From positions 1-64,000 of the forward strand of contig NZ_FNJL01000022.1 in assembly GCF_900104515.1 (NCBI RefSeq): 64,000 nucleotides of DNA, written 5' to 3'. This DNA comes from Paracidovorax cattleyae (GTDB lineage: Bacteria; Pseudomonadota; Gammaproteobacteria; Burkholderiales; Burkholderiaceae_C). Positions 1-7,057 of this stretch are shown piece after piece. A model generated the notes under the pieces. The model was not told where the DNA came from. It ran no database searches and saw only the letters and a program-made list of their open reading frames with translations. Each line of letters begins with the position of its first letter. The stretch's first letter is position 1. Made by a program: the position numbers and the translations under genes.

Positions 1-38
1 CCCCAGGGCAGTTGCTATCGCGCTCCCGAAGCAGGTGA

Positions 39-551
39 ATGTGTGCGGATAGCCTTGATGCTGGGCTCGGATCAGGGGTTGTGAGAGGTTCCCTAAAGGG
101 TATTGCGATTGGTGGATTTATTCTTGGCGTTACTGTTTCCACAGGTATTGAAATTATAGATTTTGTTTTCAATAGTGAAAAGACTATGTATGATCTCGTG
201 GGCGGGATCGGCGTTGAGGCTGTCAAAGGTGGGTTGGGTGGGCTGGTGGCCTATGCATTCGGTTTATATGCAGGCTCTTTAACTGCAATAGCAGTGGCGC
301 CACTTATAGTAATGGCGCTTGCCGCTTTCGGTGCAGGTGTTATATTGAATTATGCTGATGAAAAATATCAGATTAAAAACAAAGTTGTAGCGGCTCTAAA
401 AAACCTTCCCACAAATATAAGTGAAGGTTTGTATAAAATTGATGAAAAATCAGAATCTTGGTTGGATGGTTTGAGGCGCGGCGTGAAAAACACCGAGCGA
501 AAAACAAATCAGGAAATGATAAATTGGCTATGCCCTATATGCAGGAGATAA
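39..551 (+). CDS. Putative membrane-active toxin C-terminal region
   Basis: This 170-residue protein is not recognised with confidence. Residues about 17-40 and 53-105 are hydrophobic and very rich in Gly and Ala (GxxxG-like spacing), which gives two or three membrane-spanning stretches. The last 65 residues are charged and end in a Cys-x-x-Cys pair. A stop codon (36-38) lies directly before the ATG. The upstream bases 2-50 read into the same protein in another frame, so this may be the tail of a larger toxin separated by a frameshift or by the window edge. The base composition is clearly A+T-richer than the core genome. The next gene also encodes a membrane protein and follows after 3 bases, as in toxin-immunity pairs. 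That function is inference. Confidence 0.5.
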   Translation: MCADSLDAGLGSGVVRGSLKGIAIGGFILGVTVSTGIEIIDFVFNSEKTMYDLVGGIGVEAVKGGLGGLVAYAFGLYAGSLTAIAVAPLIVMALAAFGAGVILNYADEKYQIKNKVVAALKNLPTNISEGLYKIDEKSESWLDGLRRGVKNTERKTNQEMINWLCPICRR

Positions 552-554
552 AAA

Positions 555-1064
555 TTGGCTGGCAGTGATTTGAATCAAGAGACGCGTAATGTCCGTAAAA
601 CTATTTGGTTCGGACTGCCTCTTTCTATGGCATTTTTAATTCTCTGTTATCTCATAGGAATCCCTGAGATTTTTCAGTCGATTACTGACCTGAGAGAGGG
701 TTCTCCCTCTGTGAGAATCTCTGTGGCCGCGTTAAGCTTGGTCATATTTATACCTTTGATTTTGATAATGATGCCATTATCGATCTTGAAGGCGATTCCG
801 ATTCGTAGAGGTGTGGATTTTTTGGTGAAGCTGTTGAATTTTGGTGTTTTTGCCGCTGCCGCATTTATGGTCATCGGAATGCCTTTGCTAACATTGGTGC
901 AATATAATTATATGCCTAAGCTGGGATACTCAAAATGCAACGAGCTTCGTGGGCACCCCACAATATGGTTCAATGATTGGGTTAAAAATCCCAAATGGTG
1001 CGTGCCTGGGAAAGATAGGGCGTGGGTACTGGAACAGGCCCGGAGCGATAGCAGAAACCAATGA
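555..1064 (+). CDS. Small multi-pass membrane protein, possible immunity partner
   Basis: This 169-residue protein starts with TTG, chosen because a GGAGA ribosome-binding sequence lies 6 bases upstream and no ATG fits better. Four hydrophobic segments (about residues 16-38, 52-77, 90-113 and a shorter one) are followed by a hydrophilic tail with conserved-looking Trp and Cys residues. It follows the preceding membrane-toxin-like ORF after 3 bases and shares its A+T-rich composition, so the two are probably co-transcribed. An immunity protein that blocks a pore-forming neighbour is the simplest reading. No family was recognised and the role is inferred from context only. Confidence 0.5.
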   Translation: MAGSDLNQETRNVRKTIWFGLPLSMAFLILCYLIGIPEIFQSITDLREGSPSVRISVAALSLVIFIPLILIMMPLSILKAIPIRRGVDFLVKLLNFGVFAAAAFMVIGMPLLTLVQYNYMPKLGYSKCNELRGHPTIWFNDWVKNPKWCVPGKDRAWVLEQARSDSRNQ

Positions 1065-1073
1065 AAAGAGTTA

Positions 1074-1160
1074 CGACATGCTTGACGTGGTAGCACGTTT
1101 GGTAGCAAAATTCTAGAGTTTTCAACCCTTCAAGCTACCTAAGTTCTTGATTTGATTGGG
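1074..1160. repeat. Cassette-end repeat, copy A
   Basis: Starting just after the putative immunity gene, this stretch resembles bases 4244-4328, which follow the DUF1493 gene. Shared blocks are GTTTGGTAG-AAAATT near the start and AGTTCTTGAT-TGATTGGG near the end. Similarity continues weakly to the AAATTT-TCCCG at 1177-1188. The two copies lie behind unrelated genes. Confidence 0.55.
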
Positions 1161-1183
1161 TTTTTAGGCCAAAGAAAATTTGT

Positions 1184-1200
1184 CCCGCCCTCTCCGCCAG
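1184..1200 (+). repeat. tRNA-Ser 3'-end remnant, probable attachment scar
   Basis: The 17 bases match the 3' end of betaproteobacterial tRNA-Ser genes as I know them: the distal half of the T arm, an acceptor strand CCTCTCC, the discriminator G and an encoded CCA. No D arm, anticodon arm or matching GGAGAGG acceptor strand lies upstream, so this is not a whole tRNA. A strong terminator follows at once, as behind a tRNA gene. Integrases often target tRNA 3' ends and leave such a copy at the far end of the inserted DNA. Confidence 0.5.
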
Positions 1201-1204
1201 ATGC

Positions 1205-1238
1205 AAAGCCCAAGTAGTCCGCTACTTGGGCTTTTTTC
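1205..1238 (+). terminator. Rho-independent terminator
   Basis: A perfect 12-bp stem (1206-1217 with 1222-1233) closes a 4-base loop and runs into a T-rich tract. It sits immediately behind the tRNA-Ser 3'-end remnant and also ends any transcript coming from the membrane-protein pair upstream. Confidence 0.85.
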
Positions 1239-1377
1239 TTTGGGAGCGTGTCCTCCCGCCCAAAAACCCACCCAAAGCTGGCCCGGTAGGGTTTGCACTT
1301 GATTGCAAGCCGTCAAGCCGCTGGCCATGCGGCGTTCATGGTGCATCATCGCGGTAACGAAGCGATACAGAAGCGCC

Positions 1378-2224
1378 ATGCCGAGACTGAAGAAAAATGT
1401 TGCTCCGCTCCTGGAGCGGGCCACCGATTCCCTCACTCTGTCCATTGAACTTTTCAACCGACCAGCGGAAACCGGGCGAAGCCATGGGGTGCTCATCCTT
1501 TTGCAACATTCCTTCGAGATGCTGCTAAAGGCGATGATCCTTCAATCCACGGGCTCCATTCATGCCAAGGGGGAGAAGTACACTCCTGCCTGTTTCCACT
1601 CGCCCGCCACGAGTCCTATCTGTCCTGCTCAACAGTGAGCTTTCGGAAGTCGATAGATTGCTAGCCACGGGACGCAGGCAGGGAGCGCAGGCGGCTGCAA
1701 AGCTGCGCACCATCCTGGCGTTTGCTTCGGGAGCCATGCAGGAAGATGGCAATCGCGTCTCTGAAACCGAGATTGATGCAGCCATTGCCAAGTGAAGAAA
1801 GCGACAAGACTGGAAGGTCATCCTTCCCGAGATTGCGCAACTGACTCTCAGCACGGACGGTACAGGCATTCCAATCTCAATGAAGATTGCCAAGGACGCA
1901 AACCTTGCGTTCAAGATCGCAAAGCCCGGTGACATCGTAGAAGGGGCGCTGCTAAAGCAGGAAATTGATCCGTGGACGGTTTTCAACCTGGGACGGGACG
2001 AACTCGCCGCGAAGCTGGGCCTCAGCCCTCCCAGAACTCATGCTTTGATCTTTGAGCTGAATCTCCAGAATGAGGCGGATTGCTATCGGGAGCTTCGGCG
2101 TAAGAGCCAAACATTCAGAGGTTATTCTCAGAAAGCACTCAATCGACTTCGTGAAGCGCTGAAGACCGCTGATATGGACGATGTGTGGGCTCGTCACAAG
2201 TCGAAGCTCACGAGACGACGCTAG
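1378..2224 (+). pseudogene. DUF3644 family protein, degraded
   Basis: Three reading-frame pieces together resemble one DUF3644 protein. The N-terminal part (from ATG 1378) has the family's HGVLILLQHSFEMLLKA stretch. It leaves frame near 1550. The middle part (about 1590-1792) carries the LPVSTRPPR and GRRQGAQAAAKLR segments in another frame. A TGA at 1793-1795 interrupts it, and reading continues in the same frame (WKVILPEIAQL, then NLGRDELAAKLGL and the winged-helix-like end) to TAG at 2222-2224. By comparison with the family as I recall it, roughly 80 residues are missing at the first junction. The gene is therefore broken by at least one deletion or frameshift and one stop. The IS element begins at its last codon. 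Confidence 0.75.
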
Positions 2225-3100
2225 AGCGTGTTATGAACTTCCTGCCGCAGCCAGCACCCGTGCGGCTGCAGGCAACATGAGCACGGCAAAGACCAGGAAA
2301 TGCAGCCCGCCGAGCACTTCGGGTAGGCGCTCGTAGTCCCGCGTGAGTCTGCGGAATCTCGCCAGCCAGCCGAAGCTGCGCTCTACCACCCAGCGCCGGG
2401 GCAGCAGCACGAAACCCTTTTTCGCTTCCGGCAGCTTCACGATCTGCAGCTCGATGCCGTTGTCCCGTGCGGCCTCTGCTGCCGCCTCGCCCGTGTAGCC
2501 TTGATCCGCCCAACCCCGCTTCACCGAGTGGCCCGTGGCCTGCTGTACGTCTTCGCACAACTTCTGCACCTGTGCGCGTTCCTGCTCGTCGGCCGGCGTG
2601 ACATGCACCGCCAGCAGATGCCCCAGGGTGTCCACGGCCATGTGAACCTTGCTGCCTCGCTTGCGCTTGTAGCCGTCGTAACCCGCACGCGGTCCGCTCT
2701 CGCAGCTCGACTGCAATGTCCGTCCATCCATCACCATGGCACTGGGTTGTCCCTGGCGCCCTTGCGCCACGCGGATGATCGAACGCAGGTCCGACACCAT
2801 CGCCTCGAAGCAGCCCGCTTCCAGCCAGCGTCGGGTTTGCTGGTAGACCGCCTCCCAAGGAGGTAGATCGTTGGGCAGCATCCGCCAAGGCGCGCCTGCG
2901 CGCACCAGCCAGCGCAACGCGTTGAAGACTTCGCGCAGATCGTGCTCGCGCTGGGGCGCGCGCTGGTCCATCAGGCTCAAGTAGGGCGCAGCGAAGCTCC
3001 ATTCTTCATCGCTGACATCCGTCGGGTACGGCTTGCGGGGCATCCGCAGACTCTACCTTTGACTTCCACTCCGAGGAGCAAAGTTCATAACACGCTCTAG
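2221..3100. mobile_element. IS5-family insertion sequence
   Basis: The two ends, 2221-2240 and 3081-3100, are perfect 20-bp inverted copies. Each outer four bases read CTAG, the target duplication expected for IS5-type elements, so the element proper is about 872 bp with 16-bp perfect terminal repeats. It contains a single intact transposase gene on the minus strand. The target site is at the stop codon of the decayed DUF3644 gene, so insertion did not itself shorten that gene. Confidence 0.92.
2231..3043 (-). CDS. IS5-family transposase
   Basis: This 270-residue DDE transposase appears complete. It has the N-terminal DUF4096-like segment (residues 5-85, with WxxLxPYL-like spacing and RWLVRAGAPWRMLP), the first catalytic Asp in MVMDG (about 107), the second in WADQGYTG (about 181) and the Glu in RRWVVERSFGWL (about 218). 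The length is normal for the IS427-like branch of IS5. The start ATG lies about 40 bases inside the right inverted repeat. No frameshift is visible, so the element may still be active. An overlapping 264-codon frame on the same strand is a shadow. Confidence 0.93.
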   Translation of the reverse strand: MPRKPYPTDVSDEEWSFAAPYLSLMDQRAPQREHDLREVFNALRWLVRAGAPWRMLPNDLPPWEAVYQQTRRWLEAGCFEAMVSDLRSIIRVAQGRQGQPSAMVMDGRTLQSSCESGPRAGYDGYKRKRGSKVHMAVDTLGHLLAVHVTPADEQERAQVQKLCEDVQQATGHSVKRGWADQGYTGEAAAEAARDNGIELQIVKLPEAKKGFVLLPRRWVVERSFGWLARFRRLTRDYERLPEVLGGLHFLVFAVLMLPAAARVLAAAGSS

Positions 3101-3140
3101 TTCCCACCTAGGAGGGGCGTCAAGCCACGGTGCTGGCCTG

Positions 3141-3156
3141 ATGCAATTAATTGCAT
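3141..3156. promoter_or_regulatory. 16-bp perfect palindrome
   Basis: ATGCAATTAATTGCAT is its own reverse complement. It lies 41 bp outside the IS element and directly downstream of the XRE-regulator remnant. Palindromes of this size are typical dimeric regulator sites, but no target gene is obvious. Confidence 0.4.
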
Positions 3157-3178
3157 ACAACTATTCTCTGTTGCTGCT

Positions 3179-3313
3179 TCACTTAAGTGCGGCCGTTCGC
3201 GTCCTGTTTGGGGTACTCATGCGGAGTTCTACATCTTCCATCATGACTGCCGGGCTGATCTTCAGCACTGTGCACAGCTTGAAGATGGTGCGCAGGCTCA
3301 AATTGTCATCAAT
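3179..3313 (-). pseudogene. Remnant of an XRE-type helix-turn-helix regulator
   Basis: Reading from about 3313 down to the TGA at 3181-3179 gives a short peptide containing NLSLRTIFKLCTVLKISPA followed by a Met-Met-Glu-Asp-Val-Glu stretch. This matches the second half of the XRE/Cro HTH domain, where the recognition helix is followed by SLxTLxKLxxALxISPxxLxxxVE. A stop (TGA, then TAA) lies just upstream in frame, so the first two helices are missing. It is probably the 3' remnant of a regulator that once controlled nearby island genes. It is too short for automatic gene calling. Confidence 0.5.
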
Positions 3314-3324
3314 GATGCATCATT
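3311..3324. promoter_or_regulatory. 14-bp perfect palindrome
   Basis: AATGATGCATCATT is a perfect palindrome at the broken 5' edge of the regulator remnant. Together with the palindrome at 3141-3156 it brackets the remnant. Confidence 0.35.
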
Positions 3325-3383
3325 AATATGCTGGCTCGGTTTGGGATCGACCTGAAAGCTGCGCCAGTATTGGATTTTTTGGT

Positions 3384-3875
3384 TTGACCTTGACAAATCG
3401 ATTTTTGGATGATGGTTTTGGCATGCCTTGTGGCTCAATGCTGGTGCGGCCTTTCATAGTTTGGTTTTGGTTTGGCTTTTATTATATGGACAAAGCGTGC
3501 CTCTTGGTGTTCGTAAACACCTCAGCAAGTCACTTCGGAATAGACGACGTTACCACCATAGGCGCGATTATCGCAGGCTATCCAATGTTGCCCACGCGAG
3601 GGAAATTTGCGGGAGCAACAAAGGGAACTTCTATCGCCTCAGCTGTTTCTCGAAAAGTTCTTCCTTTTGAATTGAAGCACCGAATACTCCCCACAATCAC
3701 CTGGAAGAGCATGCTGCAATTGAAGGTACTATTGGTAAAAAATATAGGAACATTTGTAGGCAGAACAATTCCTGTGGTCGGAGTGGTTATGCTAGCCTAT
3801 GATGCGTACAAAATATCCGCCGAATCTGTGCGGGCTTATAATGAGCTAATAAAAGAAGAGGATAAGGTTTTCTGA
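3384..3875 (+). CDS. Conserved unknown protein, partner of DUF1493 gene
   Basis: From about residue 35 (position 3486) the protein resembles a small conserved family that is usually encoded just before DUF1493 genes in Gram-negative bacteria. Recognisable segments are SASHFGIDDVTTIGAIIAG, LPTRGKFAGATKGTSIAS and a hydrophobic VGRTIPVVGVVMLAYD stretch. The last suggests membrane association. The function is not known to me. The start is unresolved: TTG 3384 is the longest option, ATG 3423, 3438 and 3486 are alternatives, and none has a clear ribosome-binding site. The stop overlaps the next gene's ATG by one base, so the two are translationally coupled. Confidence 0.6.
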   Translation: MTLTNRFLDDGFGMPCGSMLVRPFIVWFWFGFYYMDKACLLVFVNTSASHFGIDDVTTIGAIIAGYPMLPTRGKFAGATKGTSIASAVSRKVLPFELKHRILPTITWKSMLQLKVLLVKNIGTFVGRTIPVVGVVMLAYDAYKISAESVRAYNELIKEEDKVF

Positions 3876-4228
3876 TGGCAATAAATTCCATGGCAGAAAT
3901 CGAAGATTTTATCAGGAAAGAAACCGGAATATTTCCTAGCAATAAAATCAATCCATCCACGACAATCGAGGATGATCTAGGAATTACAGGCGATGACGCA
4001 GTAGATTTCATGGAGAAATTCTTTGATAGATTCAATGTGGACTACCAGGGATTCGATTTTCAAAGATACTTCAATGGAGAAGGTTTCAATCCGCTGAAAC
4101 TGCTATTATTGCCACTCCCAAGCTTCCGAAGGAAATTTCAAAAGGAGGTTGCAAAAGTTCCTTTAACCCTGGGTATGCTTGCAAAAGCTGTCGAATTAAA
4201 AAGGTGGGATGCCGAAAAAATCGAATGA
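3875..4228 (+). CDS. DUF1493 family acyl-carrier-protein-like protein
   Basis: This 117-residue protein has the DUF1493 pattern. An N-terminal FIRKETGIFPSNK helix is followed by a DDLGITGDDAVDFMEKFFDRF core and by the YFNGEGFNP motif, then a basic C terminus. Members resemble acyl carrier proteins, but here Asp-Asp stands where a true carrier has the phosphopantetheine-bearing Ser (DSL), so prosthetic-group attachment is doubtful. The biological role of the family is not established as far as I know. The gene overlaps its partner by one base and lies in the A+T-richer accessory region. Confidence 0.75.
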   Translation: MAINSMAEIEDFIRKETGIFPSNKINPSTTIEDDLGITGDDAVDFMEKFFDRFNVDYQGFDFQRYFNGEGFNPLKLLLLPLPSFRRKFQKEVAKVPLTLGMLAKAVELKRWDAEKIE

Positions 4229-4243
4229 TAATAATCGAATTGA

Positions 4244-4328
4244 TTGCATACTTGACTGGAAATATGTTTGGTAGTAAAATTATCGATATTCCAATCCAGC
4301 CCGCCACCTCAGTTCTTGATTGATTGGG
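4244..4328. repeat. Cassette-end repeat, copy B
   Basis: This starts 16 bp after the DUF1493 stop and repeats bases 1074-1160 with mismatches and small gaps (shared blocks at 4266-4281 and 4311-4328). See copy A. Confidence 0.55.
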
Positions 4329-4343
4329 AAATTTATCCCGGGG

Positions 4344-4826
4344 TCAGCTCCACCATCCGGCACCTGTTACAGAGAGCAGCACTCCGGGGACAAACAAAAA
4401 TCGAAATAGGCCATCCCGCGCCAGTTTGCCCGGCCGAGCCCCTCCCCAAGAAGGCCTGCGGGGCAAGATACCCAACCACGTACCCCACCCGGCAAGCCAC
4501 GCTCCGGCTATAGAGCAACACTTTCCCCAATCCGACGGAAATGTTGGGTACACTTTTCCGGTATCGCAGAGCAGACAAAGCCCCAAAACGACCATAAACC
4601 CCACCCAACCAGCACTCGACCAAAAATCACGGAAGACCGCGCGAGATAGCTTCAGTTGGCTGTCCTCCTCTTGAGTGCGGACTGCCCTTGACCAGCATGC
4701 GTGCCAAAGCGCTTGCTTTATCATCCCTGCTGTCTGCATATCTTCAATCTCCTGCCAAACCACAGGACTGAAGGATAGCCCCGCTTGCGCATTAGAAGGT
4801 TCGTATTCAAAAGACTGTGCCTCCAC
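4344..4826 (-). CDS. Hypothetical three-helix membrane protein
   Basis: The 160-residue reading frame has a hydrophilic N-terminal third and three hydrophobic stretches, at about residues 72-88, 103-121 and 141-157, separated by Trp- and Arg-rich loops. That arrangement looks like a real small membrane protein rather than a random frame. It is convergent with the DUF1493 pair. No ribosome-binding site is obvious before the ATG at 4826, and a plus-strand frame of similar size overlaps it. No family was recognised. An immunity-type or orphan island gene is possible, but this is a guess. Confidence 0.4.
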   Translation of the reverse strand: MEAQSFEYEPSNAQAGLSFSPVVWQEIEDMQTAGMIKQALWHACWSRAVRTQEEDSQLKLSRAVFRDFWSSAGWVGFMVVLGLCLLCDTGKVYPTFPSDWGKCCSIAGAWLAGWGTWLGILPRRPSWGGARPGKLARDGLFRFLFVPGVLLSVTGAGWWS

Positions 4827-5086
4827 GCCTTTAGTGTGTAGGCCAAGAAGTCGCTAAGGCGCGTGCGCCGTCTGTGTTCGACAAGCGGGACCGCATTAGT
4901 TTAAGTAACGCCACCATTGCCATGCCGCGACGCGAGCTACTCACCTGCCGCAATGCAACGCTTGCTGTCACACAACAGCGCTCGCACATCACCCTTTAGG
5001 ATTTTCGTCTACAAAACTCCTAAAATTCTCATTTTAGGGAGTCCTTAGGCTGATCGCTTCCTATAGATCCCCGCAAGCTGCAGCTC
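4827..5086. other. Non-coding stretch with small palindrome
   Basis: No gene is visible. Bases 5019-5038 form a 7-bp perfect stem (CCTAAAA and TTTTAGG) around TTCTCA. The motif TTTAGGA also recurs at about 4995 and 5093. This is the transition from the A+T-richer island into G+C-rich DNA. Confidence 0.3.
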
Positions 5087-5167
5087 ATGCATTTTAGGAA
5101 ATACGGCAGATTTTTTCCCGCTAAATCATCCATAACGCAGTCGAAGCCTATCCTCGCTGAGAACAGC

Positions 5168-5878
5168 ATGAAGGCGGCCAACGCCCCCAGCCCGTCCTCG
5201 GCCGCGGGTATCGCGAGCGGCGTGGACAACACCAGCCGCTTCGGCCTGCGCGGCCGCGAGGGCCTGGACGGCGGCGTGCACGCCGTGTTCAACCTGGAAA
5301 CCGGGCTGAACCTCGATACCGGCACCCAGGCCAATGCCACGAAATTTTTCGACCGCGCGACCATCGTCGGACTGGGAGGCCGCTGGGCGAGAACGCCGCG
5401 GGCGCCAACCTGCGATCCTCCCGCTGCGCGGGCCTGGCCTATGCGGCGGGCGGGAGGCCTGACCGTGTCCGGGGCATACCAGGACTTCAAGACAGCCAGC
5501 GGACTCGCGCTGGACGCGGCCACGCTGGGCGTGGCCTACCAGTTCGGCAGCGTCAAGCTCCTGGCGAACACCGGCCGCAGCAAGGCAGAGACCTCGGCCA
5601 CCGCGCGCACCGTACAGCGCGTGCATTCGGTCGGAGGCACCTGGGCGGCAACCCCGGCCATCGACCTGACGGCATCGGTGTACCGCCTCGATCGCGACCG
5701 CAGCGGCCTGCAGGGCGACGGCTACACCCGCGCCATCCTGTTCGCCGAATGCAAGCTCTCGCGCCGCAGCCGGCTGTACGCCGAGCTGGACCGCACGAAC
5801 TGGCGCGGCGGCTACCAGGGCGCCGCCAACAAGAGCGCTGCGACCGGCTTCACGGCCGGCGTGATGCATACGTTCTGA
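5168..5878 (+). pseudogene. Gram-negative porin, degraded
   Basis: The translation matches trimeric porins of the Burkholderiales (Porin_4 type) only in pieces. SRFGLRGREGLDGGVHAVF and the KFFDRATIVGL strand come from the N-terminal third, and everything from GLTVSGAYQDF to the terminal aromatic (GVMHTF) comes from the C-terminal half. The signal peptide and first strand are absent, and a central stretch is missing. Bases about 5388-5460 read as porin-like (GENAAGANLRSSRCAGLAYAAGG) only in another frame, so two compensating frameshifts lie there. Open reading continues because of that compensation. A functional outer-membrane pore is unlikely. Confidence 0.75.
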
Positions 5879-5909
5879 CCCGGGTGCACCCCTGCACCCG
5901 TGGCATGGC

Positions 5910-6926
5910 TCAGTCGGGCTTGATCTGCGCCCGCGCGATGACCTTTTTCCAGCGCTCCTGCTCGGTCGCGATGAACTGCGCGAACTGGGCCGGCGTGCCG
6001 CCGATCGCCTCGGCCGCGTCGCCGGACAGCCTGCGCTGCGACTCGGGCGCCTTGACGGCCTTCATGGTTTCCGCGGCGAGCTTGTCGATATGGTCCTGGG
6101 ACATGCTGGCGGGCGCGAGCATGCCGTACCACTGGGTCATCTCGAACCCCGGGAAGCCCTGCTCGGCCACGGTGGGCACGTCGGGCAGCTGCGGCAGGCG
6201 CTGCGCCGACCCGGTGGCGATGCAGCGGACCTTGCCGGACTTGATGAACGGGATGATGGCGGCGGCGCCGATGGCGGAGGCATCCACGCGGCCCGACAGC
6301 AGGTCGGTCAGCATCGGGCCGGTCCCCTTGTAGGGCACATGCAGCATGAAGACCTCGGAGGTCATCTTGAGGTACTCGAACGCCAGGTGCCCGGCGCTGC
6401 CGTTGCCTGCGGAGCCGTAGCTCAGCTTGCCGGGATTGCGCTTGGCATGGGCGATGAACTCGCGCAGGTTCTTCGCCGGCACGTCCGGATGCACCACGTA
6501 GAGGCTGGGCACCTTGGCCAGCAGGCTCACGGGCTTGAAGTCCTTCGGCGACCAGGGCAGCTTGTCGAAGATGTAGGGGTTGACGGCGAGCGTGCCGATG
6601 TGCCCCAGGATGACGGTGTGCTGGTCGTCCGCGCGCGCCACCTCGGACATGGCGATATTGCCGGCGGCCCCGGGCTTGTTGTCCACATACACGTTCTGGC
6701 CCAGCGTCTTGGACAGCTCGGCCGCGGTCGAACGCGCGACGATCTCGGAGCTGCCTCCCGGCGCGAACGGCACCACGAACCGCACGGACTTCGAGGGCCA
6801 TGCCGCCTGCGCCCCTGCAAGACCGGGCCACAGGCCCAGCCCGCCGGCCGCGGCTCCCGCGGCCAGCAACTGCCGGCGCCCGGGCGAAAGGAGGCGGGAA
6901 TCCGCCTTGGGATGGAAGGGGGTCAT
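5910..6926 (-). CDS. tctC: Bug-family tripartite tricarboxylate transporter substrate-binding protein
   Basis: This 338-residue periplasmic binding protein is of the Bordetella uptake gene (Bug/TctC) type. The ATG at 6926 is chosen because it places a signal peptide with a twin-arginine-like GRRQLLAAG (Arg17-Arg18) at the N terminus, with cleavage near AQA (about 41). Family hallmarks are VRFVVPFAPGGSSE, the DNKPGAAGNIA loop, YGSAGNGSAGHLA and the VPYKGTGP segment. It would deliver a carboxylate to the membrane proteins encoded by the two preceding genes on the same strand (tctB, tctA), which lie 131 bp upstream. The exact ligand cannot be read from the sequence. Confidence 0.92.
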   Translation of the reverse strand: MTPFHPKADSRLLSPGRRQLLAAGAAAGGLGLWPGLAGAQAAWPSKSVRFVVPFAPGGSSEIVARSTAAELSKTLGQNVYVDNKPGAAGNIAMSEVARADDQHTVILGHIGTLAVNPYIFDKLPWSPKDFKPVSLLAKVPSLYVVHPDVPAKNLREFIAHAKRNPGKLSYGSAGNGSAGHLAFEYLKMTSEVFMLHVPYKGTGPMLTDLLSGRVDASAIGAAAIIPFIKSGKVRCIATGSAQRLPQLPDVPTVAEQGFPGFEMTQWYGMLAPASMSQDHIDKLAAETMKAVKAPESQRRLSGDAAEAIGGTPAQFAQFIATEQERWKKVIARAQIKPD

Positions 6927-7057
6927 GGGAAAGCCCTGCGCATTGTCGAAAGCGCCGATCATGCCGCCGCACCGCGCGGGCGGCACCGCCCCACCGCCCC
7001 CTGTTTACCCTGATGGACGCCCCCGCAGTGCAGGTGCCCGGATGCCGACAGGACGGA

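Noticed and set aside
3141-3326. A 61-codon plus-strand frame
   Set aside because: No start signal; the opposite strand reads as an HTH fragment.
4324-4674. A 116-codon plus-strand frame opposite the three-span membrane ORF
   Set aside because: Pro/Ser-rich composition without pattern and no ribosome-binding site.
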